Assembly (NCBI GenBank): GCA_944363745.1
Contig: CALVVD010000014.1
Coordinates: forward strand, 1-12,900
Length of the DNA stretch: 12,900 nt
From: an uncultured Bacilli bacterium
Lineage (GTDB): Bacteria > Bacillota_I > Bacilli_A > RF39 > UBA660
Direction of reading: 5' to 3'
Numbering within the stretch: position 1 is the stretch's first letter; every line of letters starts with the position of its first letter. The notes under the pieces were generated by a model. The model was not told the DNA's origin and ran no database searches. It was given only the letters and a program-made list of their open reading frames with translations. Made by a program: the position numbers and the translations under genes. Below, one piece after another: positions 7,101 through 12,571 of this stretch.

Positions 7101-7620
7101 AGAGATAGGGGAATATACTTTAAAACAAATAGATGCTCCAGAAGGAGTAATAGTAAATGAGAGTCCTATATACTTTAGTGTAGGTGAAAGTAATGAAGTA
7201 AGTGTAATAAACTTTGTAAATGACTTTACTAAAGTAAGTATAAGTAAGAAAGATATGGCAGGAAGTGAAGAAGTAGAAGGAGCACATTTAGTAATAAGAG
7301 ATAATAATGGAGAAATAGTAGAAGAATGGACATCAAGTAATACTCCTCATTACATAGAAAAGCTTCCAGTTGGGAAATATACTCTTACTGAGACAATCGC
7401 TCCAGACGGATATATCTTAAATACATCAATAATAGAATTTGATGTTTTGGAGACAGGAGATATTCAAAGTGAAGTTATGTTTAATTCAAAGCCAGTAAAA
7501 GTACCAAATACATCTAGTAATGCAACATATATCTATTTAATTGGAGGTATATTAATAATAATTGGTGGTTCAATAATATATATTTCCTATAGAAATAAAA
7601 CTAAATACTTGTCAAGATAA
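4144..7620 (+). CDS. Sortase-type surface adhesin: thioester (TQXA) domain plus nine SpaA/CnaB-like domains
   Basis: The protein has 1158 residues. Residues ~17-41 form a signal peptide, with likely cleavage after VANSYA. Residues ~45-200 look like a thioester domain: YCLEK (C92) and the TQIAVWWYQD motif (Q141) match the Cys and TQxA Gln that crosslink in Gram-positive thioester adhesins and can bind host proteins covalently. Residues ~200-318 are a beta-rich linker. Nine prealbumin-like domains follow, starting at 320, 409, 499, 589, 676, 764, 851, 940 and 1029. Eight carry the isopeptide Lys in a K-x-D motif (K327, K415, K505, K595, K682, K770, K857, K1035) and the Glu before xxAPxGY. The end is VPNTS (1120-1124), a hydrophobic helix (~1129-1150) and a basic tail, i.e. 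a sortase anchor with a variant motif. No sortase gene lies in the window. Likely role: attachment to host or mucus surfaces. Domain 8 lacks the crosslinking residues. Confidence 0.9.
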   Translation: MIRKISGIFKKSESDWLKVTVSIFFSIIMVIFFGKTVANSYALSDLDSLTTGQGDVVADRVNLFPEFADDEQIALVPFYATDNNGERYTVYCLEKDKGWIPGETITRNETPLDDGYVYILQNGYPKVSLTGNDENDEYLTQIAVWWYQDLSAGTNNLSENQKNIIQASKYYKHIEPLVTGALNAKNNPIIINPTFSIDSSDFKLSSDNQYLITDSITISSNVDYDSYSVSIDNSAVEVLDGNNNVISGSTINSGDTFRLRVDLSKIDNPITVNISVVVNYTEFEAYSYTPSREDMQQSVASVLVPVSKQKTVSSSVSMPTGSLTIRKVDSENNLLSGAKIEVIRKATNKSVATFDTTTDDYVIDNLLPGEYEIKELSAPNGYYIDNKSTNVVISSSNLNATGTITNSKYNVRIRKVDSETKESVSGAVLNIVNSSNQVVDTVTTTDDYVDVDTSKMSEGTYKVVEVKAPDGYFVNTEEKEFTVDKDHTSITVDFEDEKNEVLVEKKDAETGDLVSGATLRLVRVSDNKVIDEWTSNGKVHSIKGVVPGEYKVVEVKAPNGYTLSNNEVSVTITGEETEAKKVTFYNSNNQVVINKIDENGNPLSGAKLRITNSNGDVIDTFTTTKEAYTLDKLSPGTYYVEEIEAPSGYQLNTEKESFTIDENTTSVQVTMKNVKSYIYIGKIDGTTNQYIAGAELKLSSEDGSYSENFTSSNEPIKVEVPYGKYTLEEIKAPDGYIKTNGKLDIDYNTSSDNNFVYTMSNSRGGLTIEKIDSETKEAVSGATLELRKGNEVVKTITTTNSPTVVTDLGEGTYEVVEVNTPSGYIKSDKKYSVTIDANNPNARVTIENKPIIVNLGKIDAVTGEYISGATMRLERLDGEMEPIIFVSSNSPYQASKLAPGVYSLEEIEAPSGYVGTGSKVTFRVLETGKVQTVNISNDITTISVNNRILTVDTKGIEGYRYRLETRDGNVIDEFTTTKDGYTSDSLEIGEYTLKQIDAPEGVIVNESPIYFSVGESNEVSVINFVNDFTKVSISKKDMAGSEEVEGAHLVIRDNNGEIVEEWTSSNTPHYIEKLPVGKYTLTETIAPDGYILNTSIIEFDVLETGDIQSEVMFNSKPVKVPNTSSNATYIYLIGGILIIIGGSIIYISYRNKTKYLSR
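5524..5549 (+). repeat. 26-bp direct repeat, copy 1 (domain 2)
   Basis: Identical over 26 bases to 5791-5816, at a distance of 267 bases (89 codons, one domain). It encodes YKVVEVKAP, the strand carrying the isopeptide Glu. It is the longest exact repeat I found in the adhesin. Confidence 0.8.
5791..5816 (+). repeat. 26-bp direct repeat, copy 2 (domain 3)
   Basis: Second copy of the 5524-5549 element, in the same reading frame and at the same position in the next domain. Recombination between the two would delete or duplicate exactly one domain without a frameshift. Confidence 0.8.
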
Positions 7621-7644
7621 AACATATAATATAATAGGTTCGGG

Positions 7645-7658
7645 TGTCAAATTTGACA
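7645..7658. promoter_or_regulatory. 14-bp perfect palindrome, possible operator
   Basis: TGTCAAATTTGACA is its own reverse complement and its right half contains the -35 box TTGACA of the next gene. There is no T run after it, so it is not an intrinsic terminator. Size and placement suit a dimeric repressor site; the regulator is unknown. Confidence 0.5.
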
Positions 7659-7681
7659 AATATATAATTATTTGATATGAT
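7653..7681 (+). promoter_or_regulatory. Strong promoter of the glucosaminidase gene
   Basis: TTGACA (7653-7658, perfect), a 17-base spacer and TATGAT (7676-7681) with TG at 7673-7674 form a near-consensus extended promoter. Transcription would start near 7688. The in-frame ATG at 7677 is part of the -10 box, which excludes it as a start codon. Confidence 0.8.
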
Positions 7682-7700
7682 TTTATTGTTCTTATTTGAA

Positions 7701-7705
7701 GGAGG
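7701..7705 (+). promoter_or_regulatory. Ribosome binding site for the start at 7710
   Basis: GGAGG lies four bases before ATG 7710 and downstream of the predicted transcription start, fixing the start codon at 7710. Confidence 0.8.
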
Positions 7706-7709
7706 AACT

Positions 7710-8456
7710 ATGAAAAAAGTTAGTAAGCTGAGTCTTACGTTGGCATCTATTGGTGTATTTATGATAGGCTTAGCAGGAGTTTTACAGTATCAAGCTTTTA
7801 AAATGGAAGAACATGCTGTAACTTATGAAAAAGTGACAATGAAAGATATGAATTCTGGAACTGTAGAAGAAGTTAATAATGAAAGTAAGAATGAAGAGGT
7901 TTCAGAGGAATCTGATAATAATGAGAAAATAGTTGATGCTACTACTGTTGATACAGAAGATGTTGAAGAAGTAGTTATCGAAGAAGAACTTGAAGATGTT
8001 AAGACTTATGATGAAGTTAATACTGTACCAGTTGATCCTATCGTTTTTGATGGATTAACAATGAATCAGTTAGCAGAAAAGCTTAATCATTCTTTAAATT
8101 CTACTATTTCAGGTAAAGGATACTTAATTGCAAGTTATTCTTTACAACTTGGTATTGATCCTTATATGGCAACGGCAATTATTCTTCATGAGACTGGATG
8201 TAATGGTACTTGTAGTAGTTTAGTTCGTGAATGTAATAATGTTGGTGGGCAAAAAGGAGGTCCTAGTTGTGGTGGAGGAGCATATAAAGCATATGCAACA
8301 CTTGATGAAGGTATTATGGGTTATTTAGATAACTTATATCGTAATTATTATGCTTATGGACTAACTACACCAGAGACTATTGGTCCAAAATATGCTGCTA
8401 GTACTACTTGGGCTAGTCAAGTAAATAATTATATTGCAATGGTAAAGAGTAGATAA
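7710..8456 (+). CDS. Membrane-anchored glucosaminidase-like peptidoglycan hydrolase
   Basis: The protein has 248 residues. Residues ~8-28 form an uncleaved-looking membrane anchor with two N-terminal Lys. Residues ~38-110 are a Glu/Asp/Val-rich spacer. Residues ~115-247 resemble the FlgJ/LytG-type glucosaminidase domain (GH73-like, lysozyme superfamily): YLIASYSLQLGIDPYMATAIILHETG with probable catalytic Glu at 161, then NNVGG, AYATLDEGIMGYLDNL and a C-terminal WASQVNNYIAMVK helix. It should cleave glycan strands outside the membrane during growth, separation or turnover. An unusual group of four Cys (164, 168, 175, 187) follows the catalytic Glu. The plan mirrors the 3D-domain protein at 510-1178. 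It has a strong promoter with a palindrome across the -35 box and its own terminator, so it appears monocistronic and possibly regulated. Confidence 0.85.
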   Translation: MKKVSKLSLTLASIGVFMIGLAGVLQYQAFKMEEHAVTYEKVTMKDMNSGTVEEVNNESKNEEVSEESDNNEKIVDATTVDTEDVEEVVIEEELEDVKTYDEVNTVPVDPIVFDGLTMNQLAEKLNHSLNSTISGKGYLIASYSLQLGIDPYMATAIILHETGCNGTCSSLVRECNNVGGQKGGPSCGGGAYKAYATLDEGIMGYLDNLYRNYYAYGLTTPETIGPKYAASTTWASQVNNYIAMVKSR

Positions 8457-8469
8457 TCTGCTCTTTTTT
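8444..8469 (+). terminator. Terminator overlapping the glucosaminidase stop codon
   Basis: AAAGAGTAG (8444-8452) pairs with CTGCTCTTT (8458-8466) with one T-G wobble. The five-base loop includes the TAA stop (8454-8456), and T continues to 8469. It has the same design as the tex terminator. Confidence 0.85.
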
Positions 8470-8543
8470 GTTTGTTTTTGTCATTCTTTAATTAGCTTAT
8501 TCTTTTACTTATTTTCATAGTATTTCATAGGAGGAATAATCTT

Positions 8544-11156
8544 ATGAAAATAAATAGTAATGGTCTTAGTAATGATGAAGTAATTAAAGCTCGTGATAAA
8601 TATGGTGATAATGCTTTAGTAATGGTTAATAAAGATAGTTTTTTTAAACAGTTAATTAGAAGTTTAGGAGATCCTATTATTAAAATACTTTTAATTGCTT
8701 TAGGTATTAAAACAGTCTTTTTAATTCAAGATTTTGATTGGTATGAGACTGTTGGTATTGTAATTGCTATTTTCCTTGCATCATTTATATCTACTGTATC
8801 AGAATATGGTAGTGAAAAAGCTTTTTTAAAATTACAAAGTGAAGCGGAAGCGATTAAAGTAAAGGTAAGACGTGATGGGAAAGTTTTACTTATAGATACT
8901 AATGAAGTAGTAGTAGGAGATATTATTTTATTAGAATCTGGAGACAGAATAGTTGCAGATGGAGTGTTAATTAAAGGAGAAGTTAGTGTAGATGAATCTT
9001 CTATTACGGGAGAGAGTAAAGAAGTATATAAAAAAGCCTTTATTAATGGTATTAATCCTAGTGATAATAATGAATTGTTAAGGGGAAGTGTTATTTATAA
9101 TGGTATAGGAGAAATGGTTGTAACAAAAGTAGGTGTTAATACTTTTTATGGAAAGATATCTTTAGAATTACAAGAGAAACCAAGAGAAAGTCCTTTAAAA
9201 TTACGTCTTAGAGAGCTTGCTAAAGTTATTAGTAAAATTGGTTATATTGGAGCATTTTTGGTAGCTTTTTCTTATCTTTTTTCTGTTCTTGTTATAGATA
9301 ATAACTTTGATATTAATAGAATTATTATTACTTTGTCTGATACTTCACTATTATTTGCCTATTTTCTACAAGCTTTAACTCTTGCTGTTACCATAATAGT
9401 TGTATCTGTTCCTGAAGGTTTACCTATGATGATAACTCTTGTTTTATCTAGTAATATGAAAAGAATGTTAAAAGATAATGTCTTAGTTAGAAAACTTATG
9501 GGAATAGAGACTGCAGGTAGCCTAAATATCTTATTTACTGATAAAACAGGGACTCTTACGAAAGGAGAACTTGAAGTAGTAGGAGTTATGTTTGGTAATT
9601 TAGATTATTATAAAGAAAAGAAGAGACTTAAGAATAGTATTACTTATTATAATCTTTTAAAGAAATCAATTCTTTCTAATACTAATTGTGTTTATGACGA
9701 GAAAAAAAATATTTGGATAGGGGGAAATGCTACTGATAAAGCTTTAGTTAATTACTTAGAGAGTGATAATTATCATGTTAAGAAACTTAAAGAAGTACCT
9801 TTTGATAGTAAAAATAAATATTCTTATACTAAAGTATTAGAAGATGGTAAAGACGTAACTTATTATAAAGGAGCCCCTGAAGTATTACTTGATAAATGTA
9901 AATATTATATTTTACCTAATGGAAAAAGAAGCCCTTTTGTTAATAAAAATAATATAATTGATATAATTAATAAAAAAGCTAGTATGGGTATTAGAGTATT
10001 AATGGTATGTGTTAATGAAGGAGATGGACTTTCTTTCTTATCTTTATTATTTATTAAAGATGAGTTAAGAGAAGAGGTAAGAGAGGGAATAAATTTAGTT
10101 AGAAAAGCTGGTATAAAAACAGTTATGATTACAGGAGATAATAAAGTAACAGCAGAGTCTATTGCAACTGATGCAGGTATTATAACTTGTAATAGTGATA
10201 TTATTCTTACTAGTAGTGAATTAAATAAGATGAGTGATGCTAAAGTTAAAGAGATTATTCCTAAATTATGTGTGGTTGCAAGAGCTTTGCCTACTGATAA
10301 AAGTAGATTAGTAAGATTATCTCAAGAGTTAGGTCTTGTTGTGGGAATGACTGGTGATGGGGTAAATGATGCTCCTGCTTTAAAATCTAGTGATGTAGGT
10401 TTTTCTATGGGAAGTGGTACAGAAGTTGCTAAGGAAGCTAGTGATATTGTTTTACTTGATAATAATTTTAATTCTATTGTAAAAGCTATTCTTTATGGAA
10501 GAACAATCTTTAAAAGTATTCGTAAGTTTATTATCTTTCAATTAACAGTTAATTTCTGTGCTGTTTTCTTATCAATAGTAGGACCATTTATTGGTGTTGA
10601 TAGTCCTGTAACTGTTATTCAAATGCTTTGGGTTAATATGGTTATGGATACTTTAGCAGGTATTGCCTTTTCCTATGAAGTACCTCTTTTAGAATATATG
10701 GAAGAACCACCTAAGAAACGAGATGAGAAAATACTTAATAGTTATATGATTCATGAGATAGTTTTTACTAGTATATATTCTTTCTTACTTTGTATTTTCT
10801 TTTTAAAAAGTCCATTTATTCACTCTTTCTTTAGAGAGGGAAGGAATGATATTTATTTTATGAGTGCTTTCTTTGGTTTATTTATCTTTATGATGATATT
10901 TAATAGTTTTAATGCAAGAACAAGTCGCCTTAATATATTTGCAAATCTTTTATCTAATAAAGTCTTTTTAGGAGTTATTCTTTTTATAGTAGTAGTTCAA
11001 GTTCTTCTTATATACTATGGAGGAGATTTGTTTAGAACAACATCTCTTAGTCTAAAAGAAATAGAAATAATGTTAATATGTGCTTTTTCGGTTATACCTG
11101 TAGAATTTCTTAGAAAACTTTATCTTAAAAATAAAGGTAAGCTTGGTTGCGTTTAG
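8544..11156 (+). CDS. P-type calcium-transporting ATPase, PMCA-like (P2B)
   Basis: The protein has 870 residues, a normal length for the family. It is a membrane pump that couples ATP hydrolysis to cation export, most likely Ca2+. Visible landmarks: an N-terminal LSNDEVIKARDKYGDNAL cation-ATPase segment; M1-M2 near 43-90; the actuator motif TGES at 155-158; M4 with PEGLP at 290-294; phosphorylation site DKTGTLT with D333; KGAPE in the nucleotide domain; MITGDN; hinge motif TGDGVNDAP at 603-611; M6 with QMLWVNMVMDT at 693-703; and hydrophobic segments to about residue 862 giving ten membrane helices. The M5-M6 sequence (FQLTVN ... QMLWVN..MDT) is closer to plasma-membrane Ca2+ ATPases than to SERCA-like PacL, and E291, N698 and D702 fit one Ca2+ site. 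GGAGG (8530-8534) precedes the ATG. I could not place a convincing promoter in 8470-8543. Confidence 0.94.
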   Translation: MKINSNGLSNDEVIKARDKYGDNALVMVNKDSFFKQLIRSLGDPIIKILLIALGIKTVFLIQDFDWYETVGIVIAIFLASFISTVSEYGSEKAFLKLQSEAEAIKVKVRRDGKVLLIDTNEVVVGDIILLESGDRIVADGVLIKGEVSVDESSITGESKEVYKKAFINGINPSDNNELLRGSVIYNGIGEMVVTKVGVNTFYGKISLELQEKPRESPLKLRLRELAKVISKIGYIGAFLVAFSYLFSVLVIDNNFDINRIIITLSDTSLLFAYFLQALTLAVTIIVVSVPEGLPMMITLVLSSNMKRMLKDNVLVRKLMGIETAGSLNILFTDKTGTLTKGELEVVGVMFGNLDYYKEKKRLKNSITYYNLLKKSILSNTNCVYDEKKNIWIGGNATDKALVNYLESDNYHVKKLKEVPFDSKNKYSYTKVLEDGKDVTYYKGAPEVLLDKCKYYILPNGKRSPFVNKNNIIDIINKKASMGIRVLMVCVNEGDGLSFLSLLFIKDELREEVREGINLVRKAGIKTVMITGDNKVTAESIATDAGIITCNSDIILTSSELNKMSDAKVKEIIPKLCVVARALPTDKSRLVRLSQELGLVVGMTGDGVNDAPALKSSDVGFSMGSGTEVAKEASDIVLLDNNFNSIVKAILYGRTIFKSIRKFIIFQLTVNFCAVFLSIVGPFIGVDSPVTVIQMLWVNMVMDTLAGIAFSYEVPLLEYMEEPPKKRDEKILNSYMIHEIVFTSIYSFLLCIFFLKSPFIHSFFREGRNDIYFMSAFFGLFIFMMIFNSFNARTSRLNIFANLLSNKVFLGVILFIVVVQVLLIYYGGDLFRTTSLSLKEIEIMLICAFSVIPVEFLRKLYLKNKGKLGCV

Positions 11157-11175
11157 AGATATTTTGTATTATAAT
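11147..11175 (+). promoter_or_regulatory. Promoter of the 11196-12900+ gene group
   Basis: A perfect TATAAT (11170-11175) follows TTGCGT (11147-11152, weak) at 17 bases. The -35 lies in the last codons of the ATPase gene. Transcription would start near 11182, just before the GGAGGAG ribosome binding site (11186-11192). Confidence 0.55.
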
Positions 11176-11195
11176 AACAATCACTGGAGGAGATT

Positions 11196-11867
11196 ATGGA
11201 AAATTTAAAAATACTTAGTATGAATTTGGGATATGGTTTTATTCCTATTAAAGATAGAAAGAAGAAAAGAATATTAAAAGAACAAATAAGAAAAGAAAAT
11301 TATGATATTATTATGTTACAAGGAAATAGTATTGATGTTAATTATGAAGATTTGGGTTATGAGGCTGTAAATGATAGTGGTAAGGTAGTTACCTTTTTTA
11401 AAGAAGAAAATTTACCTATTTGTGCTACTAAATTTTCTGGTAGGGGGACTGTTAATACTTTAGTTACTAGTTATTATTCTAGACCTTTAGCAGTTATTAA
11501 TGTTAATTGTAAAGATAAAGATAATTCTTATGATGTTAGATCTTTTGATACTGTGTTAGATATGTGTAAAAAATATAGTAATCCTGATTCTGAATATTTT
11601 GTAAGAAGAATGATTGTGGCAGGAAGATTTCCTAAGGGTGTTGATACGAATGCTTTTTGTGATATGTTTGATTTAGATGATGTTTCTACTTTAGTAGGGA
11701 TAGAGACACATATTAAAAATAATAAAGAAATGTTAAATCATTTGTTTATATCTAGATATTTAGAATGTAATGATATTCATAAATTAGTAGGACTTAGTGA
11801 AGTATCTAGAGTAGGAGAAGCTTATCCTATAGAAGCTTCAATAAGTTATAAGAAAGTCTTAAAATAA
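11196..11867 (+). CDS. Endonuclease/exonuclease/phosphatase-fold-like protein, catalytic residues apparently lost
   Basis: The protein has 223 residues, with no signal peptide or membrane segment. The overall pattern resembles the EEP superfamily. An opening strand LKILSMNLGYG has an Asn (N10) at the usual place. YDIIMLQG (36-43) stands where active enzymes have DIxxLQE, so the metal-binding Glu is Gly43. A central VINVN (100-104) stands for the NTH strand. MIVAGRFP (139-146) stands for GDFN, so the catalytic Asp and Asn are Arg144 and Pro146. HLFIS resembles DxIFVS, and the terminal YPIEASI stands for the DHxPV strand, missing the Asp-His. If the assignment is right it is a non-catalytic member, perhaps a binding or regulatory protein. 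GGAGGAG (11186-11192) precedes the ATG, and its stop overlaps the next start (TAATG at 11865-11869). Codon use matches its neighbours. The family call rests on motif order only. Confidence 0.55.
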   Translation: MENLKILSMNLGYGFIPIKDRKKKRILKEQIRKENYDIIMLQGNSIDVNYEDLGYEAVNDSGKVVTFFKEENLPICATKFSGRGTVNTLVTSYYSRPLAVINVNCKDKDNSYDVRSFDTVLDMCKKYSNPDSEYFVRRMIVAGRFPKGVDTNAFCDMFDLDDVSTLVGIETHIKNNKEMLNHLFISRYLECNDIHKLVGLSEVSRVGEAYPIEASISYKKVLK

Positions 11868-12550
11868 TGAAGATAGTTATTAATGATAAAATATATAATA
11901 AAGAAAATGGTATATATTTGGGAGAAGGTAAAGAAGGAGAATGTTATAAGTTTTCTTCTTTAGTAGTTAAAGTGTTAGATAAGTTTCCAAGAAAAATATT
12001 TTTAGATGAAAATGATGTTAGGAGATTAAAAGATATAGAGACTAAGATTTTAGATCATCCTATAGAAAGTGCATATACTGTTTCTTTGGATTATGTTGGT
12101 CCCGTTAGTAAATATGTTGATAGTAGTGGTTATTATAGTTTTTTAAATATTAAGTCTATTGATTTTATTAAAATAATTGAAGATATGTGTTCTGATGTTT
12201 GTAAGTATGCTTTAAAGGGTTATATGATTGGTGATTTACAATATGAAGATAGTATTTTTGATAGTAATGGTAATTTACATTTAGTTGATTCTGGTACTTA
12301 TCAGTATAAACCTAATTTAGATGTTAATTATTTAATTAATGTTAATAAAAAAGAGATAGATGATTATTTAGTAGAACAAGTTATTGATAATTTATTGATT
12401 AAAAAACATGTTAGTAAGAAAAAAAGAGAAATTATTAAAAATGAACTTAGAGAAGAAGCGATAAATTATGATAATGTTTTTGAAGTGTTAAAAGATGAAG
12501 TTAAGAATTATGAGACATTTGGTGATTATGTTGGTAGTTTGAAAAAATGA
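11867..12550 (+). CDS. Small protein-kinase-like-fold protein (divergent)
   Basis: The protein has 227 residues and is soluble. The order of motifs is that of a kinase or aminoglycoside-phosphotransferase fold. A glycine loop GEGKEG (19-24) is followed by VVKV with a candidate ATP Lys (K35). A helix has a candidate partner Glu (E58). IGDLQYEDSIFDSNGNLHLVDSG (121-143) stands for HxDxxxxN ... DFG, with candidate base D123 and metal Asp D141. The usual Asn five residues after the base is Asp128. The His of HxD is absent (Ile121), and DFG reads DSG. At under 230 residues the C-lobe is much shorter than usual, ending in Lys/Glu-rich helices. It may be a minimal kinase or a pseudokinase. Its ATG shares one base with the preceding stop, so the two proteins are probably made together. 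It ends in TGA, and the ABC-F gene follows after 21 bases. Confidence 0.55.
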   Translation: MKIVINDKIYNKENGIYLGEGKEGECYKFSSLVVKVLDKFPRKIFLDENDVRRLKDIETKILDHPIESAYTVSLDYVGPVSKYVDSSGYYSFLNIKSIDFIKIIEDMCSDVCKYALKGYMIGDLQYEDSIFDSNGNLHLVDSGTYQYKPNLDVNYLINVNKKEIDDYLVEQVIDNLLIKKHVSKKKREIIKNELREEAINYDNVFEVLKDEVKNYETFGDYVGSLKK

Positions 12551-12571
12551 AGTTATTATTGGAGTGATTTG

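Larger units (their letters stand above)
5101..7494 (+). repeat. Nine tandem SpaA/CnaB-like coding repeats (~267 bp period)
   Basis: Units begin at about 5101, 5368, 5638, 5908, 6169, 6433, 6694, 6961 and 7228, each 87-90 codons. Each runs from a K-x-D strand, through SGA near residue 17 and a TTT/TSSN stretch, to the xxAPxGY loop and a closing strand ending in Asn. Protein similarity is clear but DNA identity is mostly low, so the array is old or has been kept diverged. Closing Asn is Asp (D496) in unit 2; unit 8 lacks both Lys and Glu. Confidence 0.85.

Noticed and set aside
5101..7494. CRISPR-like or satellite repeat array
   Set aside because: The periodicity is at protein level (87-90 codons) within one open frame, with low DNA identity between units.
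7645..7658. Intrinsic terminator of the adhesin gene
   Set aside because: The palindrome has no loop and no following T run, and it overlaps a -35 box, so an operator is more likely.
7677..7709. Longer start (ATG 7677) for the glucosaminidase
   Set aside because: That ATG is part of the -10 box TATGAT and precedes the predicted transcription start; GGAGG points to ATG 7710.
8470..8543. Promoter of the Ca2+ ATPase gene
   Set aside because: TTGTCA, TTTACT and TAGTAT are present, but no pair has an acceptable spacing with a good -10, so none was annotated.
12548..12571. TGA read as Trp, fusing the kinase-like protein in frame to the ABC-F protein
   Set aside because: The two reading frames match and only this TGA separates them, which would fit a Mollicutes-type code. 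However, no other in-frame TGA occurs in any gene, Trp is always TGG, and the ABC-F ATG has a good ribosome binding site and the usual family N-terminus.
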